NCBI GenBank assembly: GCA_020161015.1
Contig: JAIUOT010000044.1
Location: 1-44,037, forward strand
Direction of reading: 5' to 3'
Source: Actinomycetota bacterium
Lineage (GTDB): Bacteria > Actinomycetota > Actinomycetes > Propionibacteriales > Propionibacteriaceae
Length of the DNA: 44,037 nucleotides
Shown: one piece after another, positions 16,706-26,800 of the stretch
How positions within the stretch are numbered: the first letter of the stretch is position 1
How the letters are laid out: each line of letters begins with the position of its first letter
Position numbers and translations under genes: made by a program
Notes under the pieces: model-generated
Seen by the model: the letters and a program-made list of their open reading frames with translations, nothing else
Told to the model about the DNA's origin: nothing
Databases searched by the model: none

Positions 16706-18145
16706 TCAGCTGCGAGCCAGTCGCAGCAGCGCATCCACATCGGCGTGCTGCTCCAGGGCGTCGGCCAGTTCGTCGAGCATCTGGGTGCGACGCTCGACGA
16801 AACCTGGGGCGTCCGGGACGGGCTGCCAGGCCGAGCCGACCGTGCCGGCCAGTTCGGTGAGCCAGGCGCGGCGGAAGCCGTCATTCTCGAACGCGCCGTG
16901 CCAGATCGTGCCCCAGGTGTTGCCGTCCCGCACCCCGTCGAGGAACGGCTCCCCTCCGGACGGCTCGACCACCCCGTGGTGGATCTCGTAGCCGGTCACC
17001 GTGTGCCCGCGCCAACTGCCGGACGGCTTTCCGAGGACCTTCTCGGCGTTGAACCGGACCGTCGCCGGCAGCAGGCCAAGCCCCGGCTCGGTGCCCAGGG
17101 CGGTTTCGATCGGGTCGTCGATCACCTCGGTCAGCATCTGGTACCCGCCGCAGATACCGAGGATCGGTCCACCGGTCGCAGCGCGGGCCGCCAGAGCCTC
17201 AGCGAGGCCGAGGCGGCGCATCCAGTCCAGGTCGGCCACGGTGCTGCGGCTCCCCGGCAGCACCACCAGGTCAGCGCTCGCGATGTCGGACGGGCTGGCA
17301 GTGGCGAACACGTCCAGGCCGGGCTCGGCGGCCAGGGCGTCCAGATCGGTGGCGTTCGAAATGCGCGGAAACCGGACCGCGGCGACCCGCAGCGTCCCGG
17401 CACGGCCGGGCAGGCGCGGCCACTTGGCGAAGGCCAGCGCGTCCTCGCTGTCCAGCCACACCTGGTCCAACCAGGGCACCACGCCCAGGCAGGGCAGGCC
17501 CGTGCGGGCGGTGAGCTCGACCAGCCCCGGGTCGAGGACCGACTGGTCGCCGCGGAACTTGTTGATCAGGTAGCCGGCCAGGGTGGCCCGGTCGTCGTCG
17601 TCGCCGATCGCCCAGTGACCGTAGATGGAGGCCAGCACCCCGCCTCTGTCGATGTCCCCGACCAGCACCACCGGCAGCCCGAACTCCCTGGCCAGACCGA
17701 AGTTCACGTAGTCACCGGTCCGCAGGTTGATCTCGGCCGGCGAGCCTGCGCCCTCCGCCACCACCAGGTCGTAGCTGGCCTCCAGCTGCCGGTAGGCGTC
17801 GAAGGCCGCCGCCGCGAGCCGGGCACGACCGTTGGTGTACTCGCCGGCCTCCAGGGTTCCCCCAGGCTGGCCGCCGAGCACGATGAATGCCCGGCGGTCC
17901 GTGGCGGGCTTGAGCAATACGGGGTTCAACAGTGCGGACGGCTCTACCCCGGCCGCCAGGGCCTGCAGGTACTGGGCGCGTCCGATCTCGGAACCGTCCG
18001 GGCAGACCATCGAGTTGTTGCTCATGTTCTGCGCCTTGAACGGCGCCACCCGCACGCCGCGCCGGGCGAACGCACGGCACAGCCCGGCGACGATCAGCGA
18101 CTTGCCGGCGTCCGACGAAGTGCCCGCCACCAGGATTCCTGCCAC
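16706..18145 (-). CDS. cobQ: Cobyric acid synthase CobQ/CbiP
   Basis: A 479-residue glutamine-dependent amidase that adds amides b, d, e and g to adenosylcobyrinic acid a,c-diamide. The N-terminal synthetase domain has AGTSSDAGKSLIVAGLC and FKAQNMSNNS; the glutaminase domain has LPGSRSTVADL and GICGGYQML with the nucleophile at Cys332 and GYEIHHG. The GTG at 18145 is chosen because GGGAGG lies 8 bases upstream and the family begins with this hydrophobic strand. It is divergent from the EamA remnant. Confidence 0.94.
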   Translation of the reverse strand: MAGILVAGTSSDAGKSLIVAGLCRAFARRGVRVAPFKAQNMSNNSMVCPDGSEIGRAQYLQALAAGVEPSALLNPVLLKPATDRRAFIVLGGQPGGTLEAGEYTNGRARLAAAAFDAYRQLEASYDLVVAEGAGSPAEINLRTGDYVNFGLAREFGLPVVLVGDIDRGGVLASIYGHWAIGDDDDRATLAGYLINKFRGDQSVLDPGLVELTARTGLPCLGVVPWLDQVWLDSEDALAFAKWPRLPGRAGTLRVAAVRFPRISNATDLDALAAEPGLDVFATASPSDIASADLVVLPGSRSTVADLDWMRRLGLAEALAARAATGGPILGICGGYQMLTEVIDDPIETALGTEPGLGLLPATVRFNAEKVLGKPSGSWRGHTVTGYEIHHGVVEPSGGEPFLDGVRDGNTWGTIWHGAFENDGFRRAWLTELAGTVGSAWQPVPDAPGFVERRTQMLDELADALEQHADVDALLRLARS

Positions 18146-18183
18146 CCGCGCATCCTCCCATGCCCGCCCGGCGGGGTGCGGCG

Positions 18184-18805
18184 ATGACCGGCGGCACTCG
18201 ATCCCGGAGCGGGGCTGCCGCCGGGCTTGCCGCCTCAGCGCTGTTCGGCGCCGGCACCCAGATCGCGAAAACTGCTGCTCGGCCACACCACCCCCTGGCT
18301 CCTCGCCGGCCTGCTCTACACCGCCTCCGGCCTGACGCTGTCGCTGTGGCGAATCGCGCGACGCTCCCCCAGAGTGCTGATTCCGCCCGCGGAGGTGGCG
18401 CCCCTGGCCGGCGCCGTGCTGTTCGGAGGTGTCCTCGCCCCGGTGTTGCTCATGCTGGGGCTGGTTGCGATGCCGGGCAGCGGCGCATCGCTGCTGCTCA
18501 ACGCCGAAGCGCTGTTCACCGCTCTAGTCGCCTGGCTGGTGTTCAGGGAGGCCACGAGTCGCAGGATCGTCATCGGTTTCGCGTTGATCGCCGCCGGCGC
18601 GGCGGTGCTCGGCTGGCCCGGGCAACCACAGTTCGCCGGCACCGGCCCCACCCTTGCCGTGCTTGGCGCCTGCCTGTGCTGGGGCATCGACAACAACCTC
18701 ACCCGCGCTGTGGCCCGCAACGACCCCGTCTGGCTGGCCGCGGTGAAGGGCGCCGTCGCCGGGCCGGTCAACCTCGCTCTCGCCTTCTTGCTGGCACCCC
18801 CGTCC
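18184..18805 (+). pseudogene. EamA/DMT-family transporter, frameshifted and truncated
   Basis: The segment starts at ATG 18184 as GLAASALFGAGTQIAK. One extra A in the run 18268-18271 breaks the frame; with three As it would continue KLLLGHTTPWLLAGL. In the shifted frame it then reads as five or six EamA membrane helices, including LLLNAEALFTALVAWLVFREAT and GACLCWGIDNNLTR. The protein stops being recognisable at about 18800, inside the sixth hydrophobic segment, where cobT sequence begins. It is a drug/metabolite-type permease remnant with both a small indel and a large 3' deletion. Confidence 0.82.
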
Positions 18806-19257
18806 TGGCCCCGAGCAACGCCGCATACGCCGCGGCCCGCACCCTCAGTGACGGGCAGGCCAACCCGCTCGGCGCCCTGGGCGAGCTGGATACGTTGGCG
18901 GCCTGGGTGGCGTCCTGCCAGGGCACCTGCCCGCCCCGCCAGCTTGACGACGTCCGGGTCGTGGTGTTCGCCGGGGACCACGGGGTGTCTGCGGACGGGG
19001 TGTCGGCGTACCCGGCGGCGATCACGCCGGCGATGGTGTACGGGATCGCCGGCGGTCACGCCGGGGTGTCGGCTCTCGCGGCTGCCAACGACGTGACCGT
19101 GCGCATCTACGACCTGGGGGTGGCGGTCGACTTCCCTGACCTGCCCGCGGAGATCAGCCGGTTCAAGGTCCGGCAGTCCTCCGGCGCGATCCACCTCACC
19201 GACGCGCTCAGCCGCGCCGAGGTGGAGCAGGCGTTGGCGGCCGGCGACAGGTGGTGA
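18798..19257 (+). pseudogene. cobT: cobT remnant (dimethylbenzimidazole phosphoribosyltransferase, N-terminal part only)
   Basis: From about 18800 the frame reads like the first 150 residues of CobT: ARTLSDGQANPLGALGELDTLAAWVA, then VVVFAGDHGVSADGVSAYPAAITPAM and VRIYDLGVA. A full CobT has about 350 residues. This one ends at TGA 19255-19257 just after ALSRAEVEQALAAGD, so the C-terminal part with the catalytic glutamate is missing, as are the true start codon and first residues. Unless another copy exists, the cell cannot activate the lower ligand through this gene. The flanking cobS and cobU genes expected next to cobQ are absent. Confidence 0.85.
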
Positions 19258-19409
19258 TGATCCGAACCATCCACGACGTCACAGTGTCTCCGCTGCGCAG
19301 CTCCGCTTGACCTTGCTGCGGCCGATGGCACCGGGGCTGCTCCTCGGGTCATGGAGCCGCCGTCGGGGTCGAGCTCGGAGGAAACGAACCACCCGATGAG
19401 CCGAGCTGA

Positions 19410-20444
19410 TCACCGCACCGGCGGCGGAGCGGTGGTGCTTCGGACGATCAGCTCGGTAGGCACGAGCAGGCGGACCTGGGGCGGGACGCCCGCGGACCGG
19501 ATCTGTTCGATCACGAGCCGGACGAGTTCGCGGCCGACGGTGCCGAAGTCCTGCCGCACCGTGGTCAGCGCCGGTGCGGAGAACTCGCTCAGCGCGATCC
19601 CGTCGAAGCCCACCACAGAGACGTCCTCGGGTACCCGCCGTCCGGCCTCGTACAGTGCTCGCATCAGGCCGAACGCCATCTCGTCGTTGGCGCAGAAGAC
19701 CGCGGTGATCGACGGGTCCGCGGCAATCTGGAGACCCGCACGGTAGCCCGAGCCACCCGTCCAGTCTCCTCGCCAGAGGTCCGGCGGGCGGACGCCTGCC
19801 TCCTCGAGGCGACGTCGCCAGGTCCCGGTGCGCACCTGGGACGCCATTGCGTCCGCCGGCCCGGCGATGTGATGGATCGTCCGATGGCCCAGCTCCAGCA
19901 GGTGACTGACGGCATCCTGGGTGCCCTGGGTCTGATCGGCCGCAACGGTCGGGTAGTAGCCCACGAAACGGGAGTCGGAAGCAACCACCGGCAGGCCGGC
20001 CGGAAGGGCAAGGCTTTCAGGGGCCGTCTGCTCGGCGCGAATGATGATCAGTCCGTCCACGCCCTGATGGGTCAACCGCTGCGCCGAGTGCTCCCAGTCG
20101 GTGGCTTCGGGGCCGCGGACGCCCAGCAGGGTGATCGCGTAGCCAGCGGCCTGAGCCGCCTCCGCGACGGCGGCGGTGATCAGCGCCTCGCCGGTGCGCT
20201 CGAAGCGGTGGGCAACCAGCCCGATCGTGCCGAATGTGCCGTTCCGCAGCGCCCGCGCTGCCCGGTTGGGCGAATAGCCGAGTTGATCCATCGCCGCCAG
20301 AACTCGCGCTCTGGTCGACTCGCGGACGGGGTTCGCGCCGGTCGACACCCGCGACACCGTCTGGGCGGAGACCCCAGCCAGGCGGGCGACGTCCTCGATC
20401 GAGGGGCCGGTCTTCTTGCGGCCACGACGAGCAGCAGTGGGCAT
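19410..20444 (-). CDS. LacI-family transcriptional repressor
   Basis: A 344-residue regulator. The N-terminal helix-turn-helix is IEDVARLAGVSAQTVSRV followed by the hinge helix region SPNRAARALRNG; the rest is a periplasmic-binding-like sensor domain (GTIGLVAHRF, GVDGLIIIRAE, AVFCANDEMAFGLMRAL, VSVVGFDG). It is divergent from the ABC importer and beta-galactosidase genes and very likely represses them until a galactoside-type inducer binds. The ATG at 20444 gives the normal N-terminus. Confidence 0.92.
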   Translation of the reverse strand: MPTAARRGRKKTGPSIEDVARLAGVSAQTVSRVSTGANPVRESTRARVLAAMDQLGYSPNRAARALRNGTFGTIGLVAHRFERTGEALITAAVAEAAQAAGYAITLLGVRGPEATDWEHSAQRLTHQGVDGLIIIRAEQTAPESLALPAGLPVVASDSRFVGYYPTVAADQTQGTQDAVSHLLELGHRTIHHIAGPADAMASQVRTGTWRRRLEEAGVRPPDLWRGDWTGGSGYRAGLQIAADPSITAVFCANDEMAFGLMRALYEAGRRVPEDVSVVGFDGIALSEFSAPALTTVRQDFGTVGRELVRLVIEQIRSAGVPPQVRLLVPTELIVRSTTAPPPVR

Positions 20445-20565
20445 GAGCCGATCGTATCGCCCTGTGCCTAACCTCTGGGGACGTCACCATCGGCTCGCCA
20501 CAGAAGGGCACCGTTATCAGATTGTGACCGTTCAGAGTGGTGACAGCTCCTCTTCGAGGATGTTA

Positions 20566-20579
20566 TGTTTACGTTGCCA
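20566..20579 (+). promoter_or_regulatory. Candidate LacI-type operator overlapping the importer promoter
   Basis: The 14-base element TGTTTACGTTGCCA has the central CG and the outer TG/CA of LacI-family sites, though the halves are imperfect. It overlaps a possible -10 (TATGTT, 20564-20569) placed 18 bases after GTGACA (20540-20545). It sits between the divergent lacI and binding-protein genes. The assignment rests on position and weak symmetry. Confidence 0.35.
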
Positions 20580-20675
20580 TCGTGGCTAGCTGCCCCGATG
20601 TCGGCGAGGGTAAGGATGCCCTCCGGGACGGCACTGGCCCGCGCCTCGGTGCGATCAACACGAGAGAGTCACTCG

Positions 20676-21992
20676 ATGAACAAGCTAAGGAAGTTCGCCT
20701 CGCTGACGCTGGTTGCGCCGCTGGCCTTCGCCCTGGCCGCCTGTGGCGGTGGGCCTACGACCCCGAGCGCGACCGGCGCCCCCGCGTCCGGCGGGGGCAA
20801 GTCCGGCACGCTGACGGTGTGGTGCTGGGACCCGGCCTTCAACATCTACGCGATGAACGAGGCCGCGAAGATCTACGCCAAGGACAACCCGGACGTGAAG
20901 GTCAACGTCGTCGAGACGCCGTGGGACGACGTGCAGACCAAGCTGACCACGCTGGCCCAGTCCAAGGCCACTGACCAGCTCCCCGACATCTTCCTGATGC
21001 AGAACAACGCCTTCCAGAAGAACGTGATCAACTACCCCGAGCTGTTCAGTGACTTCTCGAAGTCCGCAGTCGACTTCAACCAGTTCCCCGCCGGCGTCAC
21101 CGCCTACTCCACTGTCGACGGCACCCACTTCGGGCTGCCGTTCGACAACGGCACCGCCATCACCGCTCTGCGCACCGACGTGCTGAAGGAAGCGGGCATG
21201 ACGATCGACGACTTCACCGACATCACCTGGAGCGACTTCATCGCCAAGGGCAAGCAGGTACTGGCCAAGACCAAGAAGCCGCTGTTGTCGGGCACCGCGG
21301 GTTCCGGCGACATGATCATGATGATGCTGCAGAGCGCCGGGGCGAGCCTGTTCGACGAGGCGGGCAACCCGACCATCAGCGGCAACCAGGCCTTGCTGAA
21401 GGCGATCGACGTCTACAACGAGATGGTGAAGTCCGGCATTCTCGTCGAGGTGAACTCCTGGGACGAGTACGTGGGTTCGTTCGTGAACTCGAACGTGGCC
21501 GGCACGATCAACGGCGTGTGGATCATGGGCTCGCTGCAGAAGGCCACCGACCAGTCCGGCAAGTGGGCGATCACCAACCTGCCCAAGCTGAACGGCGTGC
21601 CGGGCGCGACCAACTACTCCGCCAACGGCGGCTCGTCCTGGGCGATCAGCCCGAACGCCAACCAGGAACTGGCCGCCGACTTCCTGAGCAAGACCTTCGC
21701 CGGCTCCAAGGAACTGTACGAGACGATCCTGCCGTCCTCGGGCGCGGTCGCGAACTGGCTGCCGATGGCCGAGAGCAGCGTGTACGCCGAGCCGCAGGAG
21801 TTCTTCGGCGGGCAACCGGTGTTCCAGAAGGTGATCGAGTTCTCCAAGCAGGTGCCCAAGAACAACACCGGCGTCTACTACTACGAGGGTCGGGACGCGA
21901 TGAGCGCCGCGGTCACCAAGATCCTGAACGGCACCGATCCGAACACCGCACTCGACGAGGCCCAGAAGACCGTCGAGTTCGCCATGAAGTGA
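20676..21992 (+). CDS. ABC sugar importer, solute-binding lipoprotein
   Basis: A 438-residue extracellular binding protein of the carbohydrate (CUT1) class. It has a lipoprotein signal peptide with lipobox LAAC near residue 20, a low-complexity linker, and then the family fold (LTVWCWDPAFN, LPDIFLMQN, GTAGSGDMIMMML, LPSSGAVANWLP). The ATG at 20676 follows a GAGAGAG ribosome site; the open frame further upstream lacks a signal peptide. The substrate is inferred only from the adjacent glycosidases to be a galactose- or amino-sugar-containing oligosaccharide. Confidence 0.9.
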   Translation: MNKLRKFASLTLVAPLAFALAACGGGPTTPSATGAPASGGGKSGTLTVWCWDPAFNIYAMNEAAKIYAKDNPDVKVNVVETPWDDVQTKLTTLAQSKATDQLPDIFLMQNNAFQKNVINYPELFSDFSKSAVDFNQFPAGVTAYSTVDGTHFGLPFDNGTAITALRTDVLKEAGMTIDDFTDITWSDFIAKGKQVLAKTKKPLLSGTAGSGDMIMMMLQSAGASLFDEAGNPTISGNQALLKAIDVYNEMVKSGILVEVNSWDEYVGSFVNSNVAGTINGVWIMGSLQKATDQSGKWAITNLPKLNGVPGATNYSANGGSSWAISPNANQELAADFLSKTFAGSKELYETILPSSGAVANWLPMAESSVYAEPQEFFGGQPVFQKVIEFSKQVPKNNTGVYYYEGRDAMSAAVTKILNGTDPNTALDEAQKTVEFAMK

Positions 21993-22010
21993 TTGTCCGA
22001 TCCTGACCAC

Positions 22011-22041
22011 GGGTGGGGGCCGCAGTGAGCGGCCCCCACCC
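22011..22041 (+). terminator. Strong intercistronic hairpin after the binding-protein gene
   Basis: Perfect 13-base arms (22011-22023 and 22029-22041) enclose a 5-base loop AGTGA, with no T tract. It lies between the binding protein and the first permease. The likely role is to stabilise the upstream transcript or to reduce read-through, so that the binding protein is made in excess. Confidence 0.8.
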
Positions 22042-22060
22042 GGCCGAGAGGTGGAAAACC

Positions 22061-23026
22061 GTGTCTGCAAGTACCCCGACGTCGCGGTATGCCGAAACCC
22101 GGCCACCGGACGCGACTCCTGCCCGCTCTCCCCACAATCGCGGCCGACTCGGTATCGAGAGTCGGCGCAGCCTCACTGGCTGGGTGTTCCTGCTGCCCGC
22201 CGCCCTGCTGATCCTGGTGATGAACTTCTGGCCGATGATCCAGGCGTTCCTGCTGTCCCTGCAGACCGGCCGTGGCACCAGGATGAACTGGGCCGACCCG
22301 CTCTGGTCCAACTACCAGCGCCTGTTCTCCGACGAGATCTTCGGACTGACCGTCCAGAACACGTTCATCTACCTGATCATCCAGGTGCCGATCATGCTGG
22401 TGGTCGCGATGGTCCTGGCCAACCTGCTCAACGACCCGAACCTGCGGTTCAAGGGCCTGTGGCGCACCGCCATCTTCCTGCCCTGCGCGGTCGGCCTGGT
22501 GTCGTACTCGCTGGTGTTTCGTACCATGTTCGCCAACGACGGCATCGTCAACGACGCGTTGATGGGTATGCACTTCATCGACTCGCCGATCAACTGGCTC
22601 GGCCAGACCGGCACCGCCCGCTTCGTGATCATCCTCGGCCTGCTATGGCGCTGGACCGGCTACAACATGGTGTTCTATCTGGCAGCGCTGCAGAACCTCG
22701 ACCGCTCCACCTTCGAGGCGGCGAAGATCGACGGCGCAGGTGCCTTCCAGACCTTCTGGTACGTGACCGTCCCGCAGTTGCGGCCGATGATCCTGCTGAC
22801 CGCGATCATGTCCACCAACGGCACCATCCAGCTGTTCGACGAGTCCTGGAACCTCACCCAGGGCGGACCGTCGTACACGACGATGTCGATGTCGCACTAC
22901 CTGTTCGAGCTGTCCTTCCAGAAGAACCCCAACTTCGGGTACGGGGCGGCGCTGTCCTACGCGATCCTGATCATGGTCGCCGTGCTGGCATGGATCCAGA
23001 TGAAGGTTGGTGACAAGCGTGACTAA
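22061..23026 (+). CDS. ABC sugar importer permease 1 (MalF-type)
   Basis: A 321-residue membrane protein with six hydrophobic segments and the CUT1 EAA-loop sequence FEAAKIDGAGAFQTFWYVTVPQL that docks the ATPase. A hydrophilic N-terminal tail precedes the first membrane helix (WVFLLPAALLILVM). I choose the GTG at 22061, which has GAGAGG 9 bases upstream; an in-frame ORF start at 22013 lies inside the hairpin. It overlaps the start of the second permease. Confidence 0.9.
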   Translation: MSASTPTSRYAETRPPDATPARSPHNRGRLGIESRRSLTGWVFLLPAALLILVMNFWPMIQAFLLSLQTGRGTRMNWADPLWSNYQRLFSDEIFGLTVQNTFIYLIIQVPIMLVVAMVLANLLNDPNLRFKGLWRTAIFLPCAVGLVSYSLVFRTMFANDGIVNDALMGMHFIDSPINWLGQTGTARFVIILGLLWRWTGYNMVFYLAALQNLDRSTFEAAKIDGAGAFQTFWYVTVPQLRPMILLTAIMSTNGTIQLFDESWNLTQGGPSYTTMSMSHYLFELSFQKNPNFGYGAALSYAILIMVAVLAWIQMKVGDKRD

Positions 23027-23831
23027 TCGCAAGCTCCGCCGGGTTCCCGGCTACGTATTCCTCTCCTTGGCCGCGGTGGCCTCGGTGTTCCCGTTGTACT
23101 TCATGCTGGTGTCGGCGACGAACACCAGCCAGGACGTGCTGGGATCCCGGCTCTTGCCCGGAGGGAACCTGATCGCCAACTTCACCAATCTGGTCGCCTC
23201 CCAGAACCTGGGCTCGGCATTGTGGTACTCCACGCTCTATGCGGTGGCGACCACGGTGTTGGCGCTGCTGGTGTGCTCGATCGCGGGCTACGGGTTCGAG
23301 GTCTACCACTCCCGGGGCAAGGACCGGCTGATGGCCGTCCTGCTGCTGGCGATGATGATCCCGTTCGCGGCGACGATGATCCCGCTGTTCCAGATGTTCG
23401 CGACCTTCAAGATGGTGAACTCGACCTTCGCGGTGATCCTGCCGGCGATCGCCACGCCGTTCCTGGTGCTGATGTTCCGGCAGGCGTCCCGGTCGTTCCC
23501 CCACGAGATCATCGAGGCGGCCCGGATCGACGGGCTGAGCGAGTTGAGCATCTTCGGGCGGATCTACCTGCCCACGATGCGCTCGACGCTGGCTGCCGCG
23601 GCCGTGATCACGTTCATGGCCGCCTGGAACAACTTCCTTTGGCCGAAGGTGATCCTGGTCAACAACGCCTACCAGACCATGCCCATGCTGATCTCGAACC
23701 TGCGGGCGGGCTACGTGACCGACTACGGCGTGCTGATGCTGGCGGTGCTGATCGCCTCGCTGCCGGCGATGGTGGTCTTCCTGGTCCTGCAGCGCAGCTT
23801 CGCCGAAGGAATCACAGGAGCCATCAAGTGA
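23019..23831 (+). CDS. ABC sugar importer permease 2 (MalG-type)
   Basis: A 270-residue permease with six membrane segments and the EAA loop EIIEAARIDGLSELSIFGRIYLP. The GTG at 23019 overlaps the end of permease 1 (GTGACTAA); a GTG at 23010 is also possible and would add three residues. The stop overlaps the beta-galactosidase start by 4 bases. No ATPase gene is found in this operon, so a shared MsiK/MsmX-like ATPase encoded elsewhere must power it. Confidence 0.9.
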   Translation: MTNRKLRRVPGYVFLSLAAVASVFPLYFMLVSATNTSQDVLGSRLLPGGNLIANFTNLVASQNLGSALWYSTLYAVATTVLALLVCSIAGYGFEVYHSRGKDRLMAVLLLAMMIPFAATMIPLFQMFATFKMVNSTFAVILPAIATPFLVLMFRQASRSFPHEIIEAARIDGLSELSIFGRIYLPTMRSTLAAAAVITFMAAWNNFLWPKVILVNNAYQTMPMLISNLRAGYVTDYGVLMLAVLIASLPAMVVFLVLQRSFAEGITGAIK

Positions 23832-26800
23832 CGTTCGACATCGCCAGGATCGCCGATCCCACCTACGTGTCGGAGAACCGGCTGCCCGCCCATTCCGACC
23901 ACCGCTGGTTCGCGGACGCCGCTGAGGCGGCGTCCGGGACGAGCAGCTTCGAGCAAGGCCTCAACGGGGTCTGGAAGTTCCACTACGCCATGAACCCGGC
24001 CGAGGCGGTCGCCGGGTTCGAGGCGGCCGGGTTCGACTGTTCGGGCTGGGACGACATCGAGGTTCCCGGGCACATCCAGTTGCAGGGCTACGGGCGTCCG
24101 CAGTACACCAACGTGCAGTACCCGTGGGACGGTCTGGAGACGCTCGAGCCCCCTGGGGTGCCGCAGCGCTTCAACCCGGTGGCGAGCTACTTGCGGACGT
24201 TCACGCTCGACCGGTCGCTGGCCGGAGGCGAGCGACTCAGCGTGTCCTTCCTCGGGGCCGAGAGCGCAGTCGCTGTCTGGCTGAACGGCATCTGGATCGG
24301 CTACGGCACCGACACGTTCACCCCTTCGGAGTTCGACCTCACGGAGGCTCTCGTCGACGGCGAGAACACCCTGGCCGTCCAGGTGTTCCGGTTCAGCGCC
24401 GGCTCCTGGATCGAAGACCAGGACTTCTACCGGTTCTCCGGCCTGTTCCGTGACGTCGTGCTGTACCGGCGGCCTGCGGTCCACGCCGAGGACATCCAGG
24501 TGATGACCGAGGTGGCCGACGACCTCGCCGAGGCGGTGGTGTCCGTACGGGTCACGCTCGCCGGACGGGGGAGCGTCCGGGCTACGCTCGCCGGGGTGGA
24601 CGGGTTGACCGACGCCGGGGACGGCACGCTCACCGTCCGCGTCCCGGCTCCACGGTTGTGGAGCGCGGAGGATCCGCACCTGTACGACCTGGTGATCGAG
24701 GTGCTGGACGACGCAGGCCAGCTGGTCGAGTACGTGCCGCAGCAGGTCGGCGTCCGCCGGTTCGGCATCGAGGACGGGCTGCTGAAGATCAACGGCCGGC
24801 GGATCGTGTTCAACGGCGTGAACCGGCACGAGTTCGGTCTGCAGGGACGGGTGATGACCCGCGAGCAGACCGAGGCCGACATCCGGCTGATAAAGGCGCA
24901 CAACATCAACGCGGTGCGCACCAGCCACTACCCGAACAACTCGTTCTTCTACGAACTGTGCGACCGCTACGGGCTGTACGTGATCGACGAGATGAACCTG
25001 GAGGGCCACGGCAGCTGGGATAACCACCGGCTGGGCCGGATCCCGATCGAGGACGTGGTGCCCGGCGACCGACCGGAGTGGCGGGACGCGCTGCTGGACC
25101 GCGCGGCCAACATGTACCAGCGGGACAAGAACCACGCCTGCATCGTGATGTGGTCGTGCGGCAACGAGTCCTTCGGCGGCACGAACATCCTCGCCGTCGC
25201 TGACTGGTTCCGCGCCAACGACACCCGCCCGGTGCACTACGAGGGAGTCCACTGGGACCCGCGCTACCCCCAGACCACCGACGTCACCAGCCAGATGTAC
25301 ACCCCCGCCGCCGAGGTTGAGACCTATCTGGCCACGCACCGCGACAAGCCGTTCATCCTGTGCGAGTACGCCCACGCCATGGGCAACTCGTTCGGCGCGG
25401 TCGACGCCTACGTCGACCTGGCCTACCGCGAGCCCCTGTTCCAGGGCGGGTTCATCTGGGACTTCGCCGACCAGGCGATCCGGCTTGTCGACCGGCACGG
25501 ACGCGAATTCTTCGGCTACGGCGGTGACTGCGGCGACCGCCCCGCCGACTTCGAGTTCAGCGCCAACGGGGTCTTCTTCGCCGACCACACCCCCACGCCG
25601 AAGCTGCAGGAGGTGCGTTACCTCTACCAGCCGTTCCGGATCGCGATCTCCCGCGACGGCGTCGAGGTGGAGAACCGGCTGCTGTTCACGTCGTCGGCGG
25701 CGTACGAGTGCGTGGCCACCCTGGCGCGCGAGGGTGAGGTGCTGGCCGAGCAGGTCGTCGAGACCGACGTCGCGCCCGGAGAGACCCGGACGTACCGGCT
25801 ACCGTTGGAGCTGCCCGACCAGGCCGGCGAGTTCACCGTCGAGGTGTCGTTCCGGCTGGGCGCGTCGACGGACTGGGCACCTGCCGACCACCAAGTGGCC
25901 TGGGAGCAGGCGGTGTTCGGCCAACGGTTGGTCGAGCCTGCCGGGAACCGGCCACCAGAACTCATCGAGGGGATCCACAACATCGGCGTCCGGGGGGAGC
26001 ACTTCAGCGCCCTGTTCTCCCGGTTGTACGGCGGACTGGTCTCCTACCGTTACGGCCCGACCCCGGAAGAGGGCAGGGAACTGCTGCGGGGCATCCCGCG
26101 GCCCAACTTCTGGCACGCGCCCACGTCGAACGAACGGGGCTGGGGTGCCCCGTTCGTCGACGGACCCTGGCTCCTTGCCAGCCGCTACGCCACGGCGAGA
26201 CTGGAGGACCCCCGGGTCCGAGTCCATCCGGACGCGGTCGAGGTGCGCTACACCTACGACCTGCCCACGACACCGGCCAGCGAGTGCGAGGTCGCCTACC
26301 GGGTGAGCGGCGACGGCCGGATCGAGGTGACGGTGACGGTGCGTCCAGGTGACGGGCTGCCCGACATGCCGGAGTTCGGCCTGCTGCTCGCCGCGGACGC
26401 GGACCTGCGCCGCCTGCGGTGGTACGGCGAAGGACCCGAGGAGAGCTACGTCGATCGGCGGCGCGGCGCGCGTCTGGGGGTGTACTCGGGCGAGGTGGCC
26501 GCCCAGCTGACCCCGTACGTCCGTCCGCAGGAGGCGGGCAGCCACACGGGCGTCCGCTGGGCCGAGGTGACCGACGACGATGGCGCCGGGCTGCGCTTCG
26601 ACTGTGCGGGCGGCATGGAGTTCTCCGCGCTGCCGTGGACGCCGTTCGAGATCGAGAACGCGCTGCACCCGAACGAGCTGCCGCCGATCCACCGGACGGT
26701 GCTGCGTCCGGCGCTGATGCGGCGGGGCGTCGCGGGCGACGACTCCTGGGGAGCCCGGACCCACCCTGAGTACCGGCTGCCGGTGGGCCAGAATCTGACC

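Noticed and set aside
23723-25588. 621-codon open frame antisense to the beta-galactosidase
   Set aside because: It is the mirror of a high-GC gene, rich in His, Val, Asp and Arg, with no domain; the sense frame has full GH2 motifs.
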